The position numbers and the translations under genes were made by a program. The notes beneath the pieces were generated by a model that saw nothing but the letters and a program-made list of their open reading frames with translations, did no database searches and was not told the DNA's origin. 64,000 nucleotides of DNA from NCBI RefSeq assembly GCF_013149295.1, contig NZ_JABGCB010000011.1:124001-188000 (forward strand). Reading direction: 5' to 3'. This document shows positions 29,936 through 40,394 of this stretch, piece after piece. Source of the stretch: Novosphingobium sp. SG751A (GTDB taxonomy: Bacteria > Pseudomonadota > Alphaproteobacteria > Sphingomonadales > Sphingomonadaceae). Each line of letters starts with the position of its first letter. Within the stretch, counting starts at the first letter, position 1.

Positions 29936-29989
29936 TTTGTCGAGCGCCGATAAGTGGGCTTTGAAAGTCATCTTATCTGGAGAGCCCCC

Positions 29990-31630
29990 ATGTACTGCGT
30001 CCAATGCGAACAATCGAACAAGGGCGGCTGCGCTGTCAAAATCGGCTCTTGCGGCAAGAGCGCGACCGTGGCCGACATGCAGGACGTGCTGCTGCGCCTG
30101 ATGCAGGGGGTTTCGGCCTATGCCGACCGCGCCGCCGCCAAGGGCGCGCGCGATGCGCAGGTGGACGCCTTCACCCCCCACGCATGGTTCACCACGCTGA
30201 CTAATGTGAATTTCGACGCAGGGCGCTTTGCTGCACTGATCGCACAGGCGCTGGAGATGCGCGAGCGGGCGAAGGCCTGCGCCATCGCGGCGGGGGCCGA
30301 CCTGTCGGACCTGCCCGAACCGGCCACATGGAACCCCGGCGCCGATGCGCAGGAATGGGCCGCAGCCGCCCCCTTTGCCGCGATTCAGCGCTTTATGGAC
30401 CGCGACGGCCCCAGCATCACGGGACTGCGCAATCTGATCCTTTATGGGCTGAAGGGCACGGCGGCCTACAGCGAACATGCCCGCGTGCTGGGCCATGAGG
30501 AAGCGGCGATCTGCGCCGAATTTCACCGCATCTCGGCCTTTCTCGCGGGCGACCCGACCGACATGGCCGCGCTGATCGCGCAATCCTTGGCGGTGGGCGC
30601 AATGAACCTCAAGGTGATGGAACTGCTCGACGCGGCCAACACCACCCGTTTCGGCCATCCCGAAGTGACGATGGTGCGCATGACCCCCATCGCGGGCAAG
30701 GCGCTGCTGGTGTCGGGCCATGACATGGGCGATCTTAAAGCGATCCTTGAGCAGACCGAGGGCAAAGGCATCAACGTCTACACGCACGGCGAACTGATGC
30801 CCGCCAATGCCTATCCGGGGCTGAAGAAATATGCCCATCTGGCGGGCAATTACGGCGGCGCATGGCAGGACCAGCAGCGCGATTTCGACGCTTTCCCCGG
30901 CGCCATCGTGATGACCTCGAACTGCCTTATCAATCCCGAAATCAAGGGCTATGCCGACCGGATCTTCACCGCAGGCCCGGTGGGCTGGGCGGGCATTCCG
31001 CATCTGACAGACCATGATTTCGCCCCCGCCATCGCCTGCGCGATGGCCCAGCCCGGTTTTGCCGAAGATGCGCCCGAACAGCGCATCCCCGCAGGCTTTG
31101 CCCGCAACACCGTGATGGGCGTGGCCGACACTTTGCTCGACATGATCGGCAAGGGCGATGTGAAGAACCTGTTCCTGATCGGCGGTTGTGACGGGGCGCG
31201 TCCGGGCCGCAATTATTTCCACGATCTGGCCGTGGCCACGCCGCGCGACAGCCTCGTGCTGACGCTGGGCTGCGGCAAGTTCCGGTTTAACCGCGAGGAT
31301 ATGGGCGACATCAACGGCGTGCCCCGCGTGCTGGACATGGGCCAGTGCAACGATGCCTTTTCCGCCATTCAGGTGGCGGTTGCGGTGGCGGGCGCGCTGG
31401 GCTGCGGGGTCAATGATCTGCCGCTGCATTACGCGATCAGCTGGTTTGAACAGAAGGCCACCGCCGTGCTGCTGACCATGCTGCATCTGGGGATCAAGAA
31501 GATCCACCTTGGCCCTACGCTGCCGCAATTCCTGACGCCCGAAGTGCTGGGCGTGCTGGTCGAAAACTTCGACATCCGCCCGACCGGCGATGCCAAGGAA
31601 GATCTGGCCCGGATGCTGGAAGCGGCATAA
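29990..31630 (+). CDS. hcp: Hybrid cluster protein (hydroxylamine/NO reductase)
   Basis: The 546-residue protein starts MYCVQCEQ; ATG 29990 was chosen because the N-terminal cysteines must begin there. Cysteines 3, 6, 14 and 21 (C-x2-C-x7-C-x6-C) bind the N-terminal cluster. Downstream cysteines in NCLI, GGCDGARPG and LGCGKFRFN fit the hybrid 4Fe-2O-2S cluster ligands. Hcp proteins reduce hydroxylamine in vitro and act as NO reductases in vivo. No hcr reductase gene is adjacent, so its electron donor is elsewhere. Expression is probably repressed by the divergent NsrR. Confidence 0.93.
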   Translation: MYCVQCEQSNKGGCAVKIGSCGKSATVADMQDVLLRLMQGVSAYADRAAAKGARDAQVDAFTPHAWFTTLTNVNFDAGRFAALIAQALEMRERAKACAIAAGADLSDLPEPATWNPGADAQEWAAAAPFAAIQRFMDRDGPSITGLRNLILYGLKGTAAYSEHARVLGHEEAAICAEFHRISAFLAGDPTDMAALIAQSLAVGAMNLKVMELLDAANTTRFGHPEVTMVRMTPIAGKALLVSGHDMGDLKAILEQTEGKGINVYTHGELMPANAYPGLKKYAHLAGNYGGAWQDQQRDFDAFPGAIVMTSNCLINPEIKGYADRIFTAGPVGWAGIPHLTDHDFAPAIACAMAQPGFAEDAPEQRIPAGFARNTVMGVADTLLDMIGKGDVKNLFLIGGCDGARPGRNYFHDLAVATPRDSLVLTLGCGKFRFNREDMGDINGVPRVLDMGQCNDAFSAIQVAVAVAGALGCGVNDLPLHYAISWFEQKATAVLLTMLHLGIKKIHLGPTLPQFLTPEVLGVLVENFDIRPTGDAKEDLARMLEAA

Positions 31631-31640
31631 GCCAAAGATC

Positions 31641-31667
31641 GGCGGCCCCGACAGAATCGGGGCCGCC
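31641..31667 (+). terminator. Hairpin after hcp
   Basis: GGCGGCCCCGA, a CAGAA loop and TCGGGGCCGCC form a perfect 11-bp stem starting 10 bases after the hcp stop. Only ATAGTTT follows, so the T-tract is weak. It probably ends hcp transcription, and it may also serve the convergent gene whose stop is at 31717. Confidence 0.65.
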
Positions 31668-31716
31668 ATAGTTTAGGCCATGCCTTAGGGCAGCAATGGC
31701 CGGACAGATCCCCCCA

Positions 31717-32682
31717 TCAGAACCGTTCCATGTCCCTGGCGATGACCACGGGGCCCTTGAACAGCCGCCCGATCTGATCGCGATACATCGGATCGGCGCC
31801 CTGCACCGCGCCCCCGGCGATATGGGTGACCACCACCCGGCCCACGCCCGCGCGCGCCGCCATTTGGCCGATGGCCTCGGTCGACAGGTGATGGCGCGTC
31901 AGATGCTCGGCCATATGCGTCTTTTCCTCGGGCGAAATGTGCTGCACACGGCGATCCATCTGCGCCAGCGTATTGTCCAGATCGATCATCTCGGTCACCA
32001 GCATGTCCGCCCCCTTGGCCAGTTGCGTCACCTTCTCGCTGGGCCCGGTATCGCCGGTATAGATGATCGAGCGACCCGGCAGATCGAAGCGATAGGACAG
32101 CGAGCGATAGGTATGCTCTTCGGGGCTGCCGGGAACAAAACTATAGTGTGAATTGGTGGCTACCCGAACGGTGAATGCGTCCAGCTTTACCACCGCGCCA
32201 TCGTCGAGTTCGACCACATTGATATTGGCGGCCGGATCAATCGGCACCTCGCCCGGAATGCCGAAGCCCGAACGCGCGCTGGGCCGCATCGCGGCGATCA
32301 GGCCCGCCACGATCTCCTTTATTCCCGGCGGGCCATAAATGGTCAGCGGCCTGACCGTGCGCGTCTGCAGACGCAGGCCCAGCACCGCATAAAGTCCGCC
32401 CAGATGGTCGAAATGGATATGGCTGATCCAGATGGTGCGCAGATCGGGATAGTCCGCACCCGCATCGGCCATGGCGGTCATCGCGCCATCGCCGGTGTCG
32501 ATCAGATGCGCCTCGCCCGCGCGGACCAGCAGGTTGGCCGGTTCATTGCGCCCCGGCCGCGGCATCGGCCCGCCCATCGTGCCCAGCGTCACCCATGTGT
32601 AGGCCGGCTGCGGGGCCGCTGTTTGCGCCGTCACCGGCTGGGCCAGCAACAGGCCCGCCAGCAGCATCAGTTTCTTCGCCAT
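31717..32682 (-). CDS. Exported metallo-beta-lactamase-fold hydrolase (1)
   Basis: The 321-residue protein has a signal peptide (MAKKLMLLAGLLLAQPVTAQT). Metal-binding motifs are HIHFDH (H-x-H-x-D-H), GDTG with the bridging Asp, and a late His in VTHIAGG. ATG 32682 follows GGGAGA; an upstream in-frame start would remove the signal peptide. The fold includes RNase Z-like, arylsulfatase and lactonase enzymes, and nothing here fixes the substrate. It lies 47 bases after a paralogue, so the two are probably one transcript. Confidence 0.85.
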   Translation of the reverse strand: MAKKLMLLAGLLLAQPVTAQTAAPQPAYTWVTLGTMGGPMPRPGRNEPANLLVRAGEAHLIDTGDGAMTAMADAGADYPDLRTIWISHIHFDHLGGLYAVLGLRLQTRTVRPLTIYGPPGIKEIVAGLIAAMRPSARSGFGIPGEVPIDPAANINVVELDDGAVVKLDAFTVRVATNSHYSFVPGSPEEHTYRSLSYRFDLPGRSIIYTGDTGPSEKVTQLAKGADMLVTEMIDLDNTLAQMDRRVQHISPEEKTHMAEHLTRHHLSTEAIGQMAARAGVGRVVVTHIAGGAVQGADPMYRDQIGRLFKGPVVIARDMERF

Positions 32683-32729
32683 GATCGTCTCCCTTTTCCG
32701 GCGCGGCCTTTTGCCCGCGCCGGTTGTTT

Positions 32730-33659
32730 TCAAAATGCGATGCTCTGCAAATCGGCGCCCAGCACCACCGGCCCGGCATAATGGGTGCGCACCTGCGCCA
32801 GATCGGCCTCGTCCACCTTGCCCACATGGCTCAGCACCAGCTTGCGCACGCCCGCCTGCGTGGCCAGATCGCCCACCTGCGCGGGCGAGAGATGTTCGAC
32901 ATCCATGTGGCGCTGAACCGGGGGCGGCACCATCGCGCGGTCGGCGGCGGTGGCCATTTCGGCCACCAGCACGTCGGCCCCGCGCGCAAATTCGGCCAAG
33001 CCCGCCATGGGGCCGGTATCGCCGGTAAAGACCACCGCCTTGCCGCCCGCCTCAAAGCGATAGGAGAGCGATTGCGCCCCCGGCGCGCGGCTCTTGTCCA
33101 TCAGCGTGTAATGGCTGTTGGCCAAGGCCGTCACGCGCACGGTGCCGTCGGCAAAGCCCGCGCCCGGCGACAGATCGCGCGCCGCAAGGAAGCCCGCGAC
33201 CGGGCGGTCCTGTCCCGATTCGGCGTTGCGGATGCGGGCGTTGACCTCCATCACCGCGCCAAGGGCATGGGCAAGGTCAACCGTGCCCGCAGGCCCCAGC
33301 AACTGCATCCCCGCCCCCCGCGTCGACCAGGCAAAGCTGGCGAGGCTGAGCAGGCCCGCGTAATGATCGTCATGCAGATGGGTCAGGAACACCAGCGGCA
33401 CATCGCGCTCGGCCACACCCGCCAGCGCCAGTTGGCGCGACACGCCGCCGCCCGCGTCAATCAGATAGCGATGGCCGCCAACCTCCAGCAAGGTGGCGAT
33501 GCCCGAGCGATCCGCCCGCCCGCCCGGCCCGCCGCCCGTGCCCAGCAGGACCAAGCGATTGCCCGAAACCGTCGGGGCGGGTGATTCCGCCGCCCATGCC
33601 CCTTGCGCCATCATCAGGGCCGCCATGGCCAGTCCTCTGCCGATCCGGTGCTTCTTCAT
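32730..33659 (-). CDS. Exported metallo-beta-lactamase-fold hydrolase (2)
   Basis: The 309-residue paralogue of the next gene on this strand has a signal peptide (MAAL..AQGAWA, about 1-23). Metal motifs are HLHDDH, FTGDTGP and a late His in LSHVGKVDE. Both proteins share the SLSYRF-x-GDTGP block and the closing GPVV motif. ATG 33659 is preceded by AAAGGAG. The gene is divergent from a tetR gene across a perfect palindrome, so TetR control is likely. The substrate is unknown; an aromatic ester or lactone would suit the neighbourhood, but that is a guess. Confidence 0.85.
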   Translation of the reverse strand: MKKHRIGRGLAMAALMMAQGAWAAESPAPTVSGNRLVLLGTGGGPGGRADRSGIATLLEVGGHRYLIDAGGGVSRQLALAGVAERDVPLVFLTHLHDDHYAGLLSLASFAWSTRGAGMQLLGPAGTVDLAHALGAVMEVNARIRNAESGQDRPVAGFLAARDLSPGAGFADGTVRVTALANSHYTLMDKSRAPGAQSLSYRFEAGGKAVVFTGDTGPMAGLAEFARGADVLVAEMATAADRAMVPPPVQRHMDVEHLSPAQVGDLATQAGVRKLVLSHVGKVDEADLAQVRTHYAGPVVLGADLQSIAF

Positions 33660-33697
33660 CGCTCTCCTTTCGCGGGTTTCGCCCGCCGCTTTGCGAC

Positions 33698-33713
33698 TTC
33701 TACATTTGTAGAA
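33698..33713. promoter_or_regulatory. 16-base palindromic operator (TetR type)
   Basis: TTCTACATTTGTAGAA is a perfect palindrome between the divergent metallo-hydrolase operon (start 33659) and tetR (start 33763). Its size and position suit a TetR dimer that represses both genes. Confidence 0.7.
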
Positions 33714-33762
33714 TACACCTATCCTTGTCAAGCAAGGTCGGGCAGGGCAAAACGGACGCAAC

Positions 33763-34398
33763 ATGACCGATCTGGCCCCACCCATTCCGCGCGCCCGCGA
33801 CAAAGGCGCAACCAAAGGCAACCGGCGCGAGGATCTGGCGCAGGCCGCGCTCGAAGTGCTGGGCGAATATGGCAGCCGGGGCTTTACCCATCGCGCGCTC
33901 GACCGCCATCTTGGTCTGCCAGAGGGCACGACATCGGCCTATTTCCGGCGACGCGAGGATCTGGTGGCGATGGCCATCCGCACGGTCTTTGCCCGCGATG
34001 CACGACAGATGGACCAGATCGTTGACCGCATCGAGGCGCTGTGCGGCGAGAAGCCCAGTGTCGAGGTGGTGGCGCAATGCTGCTTTGAAATGTGGCAATG
34101 GGTGGCCAGTCAGGCGCGCGATACATTCGTGCTGGCGCGCTATGAATGTTTCCTGATGGCGCGGCGCGATCCGGAACTGATGCAACTGGTCGAAAATGTC
34201 ATGCTGGCGCGGCAAACAAGATGGGAGCCGATTTTTGCCCGGCTGGGTTCGGCCAATCCGGCGGCGGCGGCGCGCCAGATCGGCCTGTTATTGCGCAGCC
34301 TGTTCTTTTCTGAAATCTTCTTTCCCGCCTGTCTGAATCAGGCCAGCCCACCCATCGACGTCGACCTGTTCATCCGGGAAATCCGGCACTACATTTGA
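33763..34398 (+). CDS. TetR-family transcriptional regulator
   Basis: The 211-residue protein has an N-terminal TetR helix-turn-helix (about 22-68: REDLAQAALEVLGEYGSRGF, then THRALDRHLGLPEGTTSAYF). A helical ligand-binding domain with several Trp and Cys residues follows. It is divergent from two exported metallo-hydrolases and has a 16-base palindrome 50 bases upstream, so self-regulation plus repression of that pair is likely. Its 3' end overlaps the convergent AraC-type gene by 10 bases. Confidence 0.88.
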   Translation: MTDLAPPIPRARDKGATKGNRREDLAQAALEVLGEYGSRGFTHRALDRHLGLPEGTTSAYFRRREDLVAMAIRTVFARDARQMDQIVDRIEALCGEKPSVEVVAQCCFEMWQWVASQARDTFVLARYECFLMARRDPELMQLVENVMLARQTRWEPIFARLGSANPAAAARQIGLLLRSLFFSEIFFPACLNQASPPIDVDLFIREIRHYI

Positions 34399-35288
34399 AA
34401 TGCGGCGCCGGCCACCCATGCCCGGCTCTCGCGGAAATCCGAAGCGGTGCGCCCGGTGCGTGATTTGAAGAAGCGGGCGAAATAGGCCGGATCGGCAAAG
34501 CCCAGCGTGGATGCGACCTGGCCTATGCTGCTGGCAGTATAGGTGAGCAGGCGCATCGCTTCGAGCAGCAGGCGTTGCTGCACCACTTCGGCGGGGGCCT
34601 GATCCAGCACGGCGCGGCAGGCGCGGGTCAGCGTGGGCGCGGTGGTGGCCAGTTGGGCGGCGTAATCCTGCACGCCCCAGCCTTGGGTATAATGCGCCTC
34701 GACCAAGGCTTTAAAACGGGCGACCAACGCGTCATGCCCGCTGCGTGGCGGACCTGGCGCGGCGCTCAGGCCCTCAGCGGCCAGCGCCAGCACCAGCGCC
34801 AGATGCGCCACCAGCGAGGCGGGCAACATCCCCGCGCCCTCGGCCGCGCCCTGCGCCAGGTCGGCCATCAGCCAGCCGAGTCGCCGCGCCGAGGCAGCAG
34901 GCAGGCGACGATGGCGCGCGCCATGCCCGGCCAGCCCACCATCGCCCAGCAAGCCCGCCAGCCGCCGATCATGCAGCAGCGCATCGGCCAGCGAGAGCAC
35001 CCAGCCTTGCGCGTCGGTGGAAAAGCGGAACGCATGGACGCAGCCCGAGGGCACCACCACCAGGCTGACCGGATCGAGCCGGGTAATGCCGGTATCATCG
35101 ACCAGATCGCCATGGCCGCCATCAAGCAGAAGAAGTTGAAAAATACCAGGATGGGCATGGGGCGAAATCGTCCACTCATGCTGGCTGGACCGGGCCGAGA
35201 TGGTTTCGATATGCAGGAATTCCGGGGCAATCGCATGATTGCCCTCGCCATAAAGCGCATAGCGGCGGATCTGATGCCTGTTTGCCAT
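34389..35288 (-). CDS. AraC-family regulator, PobR-like
   Basis: The 299-residue protein has an N-terminal cupin (SPHAHPGIFQLLLLDGG near residues 42-58). Its C-terminal AraC double helix-turn-helix includes YAAQLATTAPTLTRACRA and the signature region ASTLGFADPAYFARFFKSRTG. The arrangement resembles PobR-type regulators of aromatic-acid hydroxylation genes. It is divergent from a cytochrome P450 119 bases away, which is the obvious target. Its inducer is not known. Confidence 0.83.
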   Translation of the reverse strand: MANRHQIRRYALYGEGNHAIAPEFLHIETISARSSQHEWTISPHAHPGIFQLLLLDGGHGDLVDDTGITRLDPVSLVVVPSGCVHAFRFSTDAQGWVLSLADALLHDRRLAGLLGDGGLAGHGARHRRLPAASARRLGWLMADLAQGAAEGAGMLPASLVAHLALVLALAAEGLSAAPGPPRSGHDALVARFKALVEAHYTQGWGVQDYAAQLATTAPTLTRACRAVLDQAPAEVVQQRLLLEAMRLLTYTASSIGQVASTLGFADPAYFARFFKSRTGRTASDFRESRAWVAGAAFQM

Positions 35289-35407
35289 GGGGCCAAAACC
35301 TGCGCCGATTGATCGAAAAGTGCAAGAGCTTGCGCGGCGCGCGCCTCACGCAGGGCCCGCGTCCATGGCAATCATGGCGGCATAGAAACCATGAGAGGAT
35401 ATGCAAG

Positions 35408-36595
35408 ATGAGCGAGCTGACGCTGGATCAGTCATTCCGCTTCGATCCCTATTCGCCGCAAAATGACGCCGATCCTTATCCCGCCTATAAAGTCCTGCGC
35501 GAGGAACATCCCTGTTTCTGGAGCGAGGAAGCGGGCATGTGGGTGCTCTCGCGCCATGAGGATATTTTGAACGCCTTGCAGAACTGGCGGCTCTATTCTT
35601 CGGCCAAGGGCAACCTCATCAACGAATTTCCCGGCCGCGCGGGGGCAACGCTGGGCAGCAGCGATCCGCCGCGCCATGACCGCCTGCGCGCGCTGGTGCA
35701 ATCGGCAATGACGAAGCGGGCGCTCGACCATGTGATCGAACCGGCGCGCGCCTCGGTGCGCAAACATCTGGCGGCCATCGAGGGCAAGGATGTGTTCGAT
35801 TTCGTGGGCGAACTGGGCGGCGCGGTCACGCTTGACCTCATCTTCTATCTCTTTGCCCTGCCGCCTGAAAATGCCGATAAAGTGCGCGACAATGCCGTGC
35901 TGATGGTCCAGACCGATCCGGTCACGCGGCAAAAGAGCCCCGCCCATCTGGCCGCTTTCCAATGGATGGCCGATTATGCGCAGCGCATCGTGCAGGAGCG
36001 CAAGGCCAATCCGGGCGACGATCTGCTCTCCAACTTCATCACCGCCGAAATCGACGGCGAAAAGCTGCTCGACAAGGAAGTGCAGCTGACCGTCACCACG
36101 CTGATCATGGCGGGGATTGAATCGCTGTCGGGCTTTATGGGCATGTTCGCGCTGAACATGGCCGATTTTCCGCAAGCGCGCCGCGCGATCTGCGCCGATC
36201 TCTCGCTGCTGCCCGATGCCATCGAGGAGAGCTTGCGCTTCAACACCTCGGCCCAGCGGTTCAAGCGTTGTGCGACGCAGGATATCGAATTGCATGGGCA
36301 GACCATCAAAGCGGGTGATTTCATCATGCTGGCCTATGGCTCGGCCAACCGCGACAGCGCCGTGTTCAACGAGCCCGACGCCTATGACATCACAAGGCGG
36401 CCCAAGCGCCATCTGGGCTTTGGCGGCGGGGTTCACGCCTGCCTCGGCTCAATGCTGGCGCGGGTGGCGGTTCAGATCCTGTTTGAAGAATTCCTGACCG
36501 CCGTGCCCGAATTCACCCGCGTCGATGAGAAGCTCGACTGGGTGCCATCCTCCAATTTCCGCAGCCCCAGCAAACTCCTGCTGCGGCGCGGATAA
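35408..36595 (+). CDS. Cytochrome P450 monooxygenase
   Basis: The 395-residue soluble bacterial P450 carries the expected motifs: ExxR (E274-R277), the heme loop HLGFGGGVHACLG with Cys345, and an I-helix AGIES at 235-239. The usual acid-alcohol pair (D-T) is replaced by E-S. ATG 35408 follows AGAGGA and gives the normal N-terminus. No ferredoxin or reductase gene is adjacent, so its redox partners are elsewhere. Divergence from a PobR-like AraC regulator suggests an aromatic or methoxylated substrate, but this is context only. Confidence 0.92.
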   Translation: MSELTLDQSFRFDPYSPQNDADPYPAYKVLREEHPCFWSEEAGMWVLSRHEDILNALQNWRLYSSAKGNLINEFPGRAGATLGSSDPPRHDRLRALVQSAMTKRALDHVIEPARASVRKHLAAIEGKDVFDFVGELGGAVTLDLIFYLFALPPENADKVRDNAVLMVQTDPVTRQKSPAHLAAFQWMADYAQRIVQERKANPGDDLLSNFITAEIDGEKLLDKEVQLTVTTLIMAGIESLSGFMGMFALNMADFPQARRAICADLSLLPDAIEESLRFNTSAQRFKRCATQDIELHGQTIKAGDFIMLAYGSANRDSAVFNEPDAYDITRRPKRHLGFGGGVHACLGSMLARVAVQILFEEFLTAVPEFTRVDEKLDWVPSSNFRSPSKLLLRRG

Positions 36596-36616
36596 GCGAT
36601 AAGGCGTAGCCAGCCC

Positions 36617-36670
36617 CCTTTCGCGCATGGGTTCAGCCGCTATCATGGGGGCAAATCGATGCGCGAAAGG
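36617..36670 (+). promoter_or_regulatory. Leader hairpin covering the dctA ribosome-binding site
   Basis: CCTTTCGCGCAT (36617-36628) is a perfect 12-base inverted repeat of ATGCGCGAAAGG (36659-36670). The right arm contains the AAAGG Shine-Dalgarno sequence 5 bases before the dctA ATG at 36676. In RNA the stem would hide the ribosome-binding site. It also follows the P450 stop by 21 bases and could stabilise that 3' end, but no T-tract follows. Confidence 0.55.
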
Positions 36671-36675
36671 CCTCC

Positions 36676-37962
<1,287 letters not shown>

Positions 37963-37964
37963 AA

Positions 37965-38207
37965 GGGTTTGCCTCCGGCGGGCCAGGGGACTCGTCCCTT
38001 GGCGATCCCATTAATGGTTTTGTTGCGCCATGGATCGGCCGCAATGGCTCGGCGCAGCATTGGGAAAATAAAAGCCTGCGACGCCATGCAGCGCAAGATC
38101 GTCGCGCCGCAGGCTTTAGAAACCATCGCCCAAAACCCACCACAGCAAACCAAACATCACCCATTAACAGGATTGCAAAGGGCCCCCGCCCTTTGCCCGC
38201 CGGAGGC
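37965..38207 (+). repeat. Multi-hairpin intergenic element, copy 1
   Basis: This element begins 3-8 bases after the dctA stop. Its left end reads GCCTCCGGCGGG, then a near-palindrome at 37983-38002 and CCCATTA. The centre is a stem AAAGCCTGCG (38071-38080) / CGCAGGCTTT (38108-38117). The right end is CATTA, a stem GCAAAGGGC / GCCCTTTGC (38175-38196), then CCGCCGGAGGC, which mirrors the left tip. The GGGTTTGCCTCCGGCGGG tip is shared with the right end of copy 3. It occupies most of the 368-base gap before the next gene. Confidence 0.8.
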
Positions 38208-38330
38208 ACCTCTTGCCCACCAACTATAAGTACCACCACTTAATCCGTTGGTAACCAGAATCACCTATACAGGACATGGCCAAACGATGATCATGATTTA
38301 GCCTTTTCATAAAACATCGAGGAAATTGCC

Positions 38331-38525
38331 ATGAGTGCGCCAATCCCTTTTAAGTCTTTCACCGTTGACCGCACACAGATTACCGACATCGAAAAGTGGA
38401 TCGGCGACGGCAACAATCTGGGCGAAGTGGAAATCCGCAATTTTCTGGGCAAGATTCGGGTCGATGTTCAGAATGAAGTGGATGAGGACCGGCTGCGCTC
38501 CTTCTGCGACCGCACCCGCGATTGA
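38331..38525 (+). CDS. Small hypothetical protein (64 aa)
   Basis: I do not recognise this family. The frame starts at ATG 38331 after GAGGAAATTGCC, a good ribosome-binding site with proper spacing. It encodes an acidic, soluble protein with alternating charged helices (ITDIEKWIGDGNNL, VEIRNFLGKIRVDVQNEVDE) and one Cys near the C-terminus. It has no signal peptide or membrane segment. A stem-loop follows the stop by 13 bases, so it may be a stand-alone transcript between the dctA element and serS. Confidence 0.6.
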   Translation: MSAPIPFKSFTVDRTQITDIEKWIGDGNNLGEVEIRNFLGKIRVDVQNEVDEDRLRSFCDRTRD

Positions 38526-38538
38526 GAATTTGTGATGC

Positions 38539-38558
38539 GGCGGGCTTCAACGCCCGCC
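38539..38558 (+). terminator. Stem-loop after the 64-aa gene
   Basis: GGCGGGC, a TTCAAC loop and GCCCGCC form a perfect 7-bp stem 13 bases after the stop codon. No T-tract follows, so termination here is uncertain. Confidence 0.4.
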
Positions 38559-38605
38559 TGAGACAACAGGCCGGATGGCCGGGGCTGAAGGCGCAATCCC
38601 CATAG

Positions 38606-39919
<1,314 letters not shown>

Positions 39920-39985
39920 CCGATCATGGAACCTTTGCCGCCGGTGCCTCTTCCATCAGGCATCGGCAGCAAAGGAGCGCAGGCC

Positions 39986-40255
39986 ATGACAGAACAGCGG
40001 AGCGAACCCCGGATCATCGTGGTCGAAAGAAGCAGCACCGGCACCATCCTGCTGGTCATTCTGCTGCTGGCGGTGCTGGTGGGCGGACTGGTCCTCTTTA
40101 ACCGGTATGATGCCAGCGAAACCGCCAAAAGCAACGCCATCGACCACACCGCCGACCAGATCGGCAAAGCCATCGACAAGGCCGCAGACAAGGCCGACGA
40201 TGCGGTCGATGATGCGGTCGATGATGCCGCCAAGGCGGCCAAAAAACATATTTGA
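39986..40255 (+). CDS. Small single-pass membrane protein
   Basis: The 89-residue protein has one membrane helix (TILLVILLLAVLVGGLVLF, about 19-37). A C-terminal tail follows with repeated acidic/Ala heptads (DKAADKADDAVDDAVDDAAKAAKKH), probably an amphipathic helix or coiled coil. ATG 39986 was chosen because AAAGGAG lies 9 bases before it; an in-frame start 60 bases upstream lacks one. It is of unknown role. Placement between serS and surE suggests co-transcription with this envelope and stationary-phase group. Confidence 0.72.
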   Translation: MTEQRSEPRIIVVERSSTGTILLVILLLAVLVGGLVLFNRYDASETAKSNAIDHTADQIGKAIDKAADKADDAVDDAVDDAAKAAKKHI

Positions 40256-40394
40256 CCCCCAAGACTGGCCCATTTTGGAAATCTGACCGCCAAATCGGCC
40301 AAGAAATCCCTGTCGCGCCGTCCTGCTTTCGTTGCGGGGCGGCGCGCTTGGCTGTAAGGCCGGGTGGTTGATTTCTTAATGAAAGGGCCAAGGC

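Noticed and set aside
35282..35407. An N-terminal extension of the P450 frame
   Set aside because: It would begin inside the divergent regulator's start region and lacks family resemblance. The ATG at 35408 has AGAGGA and a normal P450 start.
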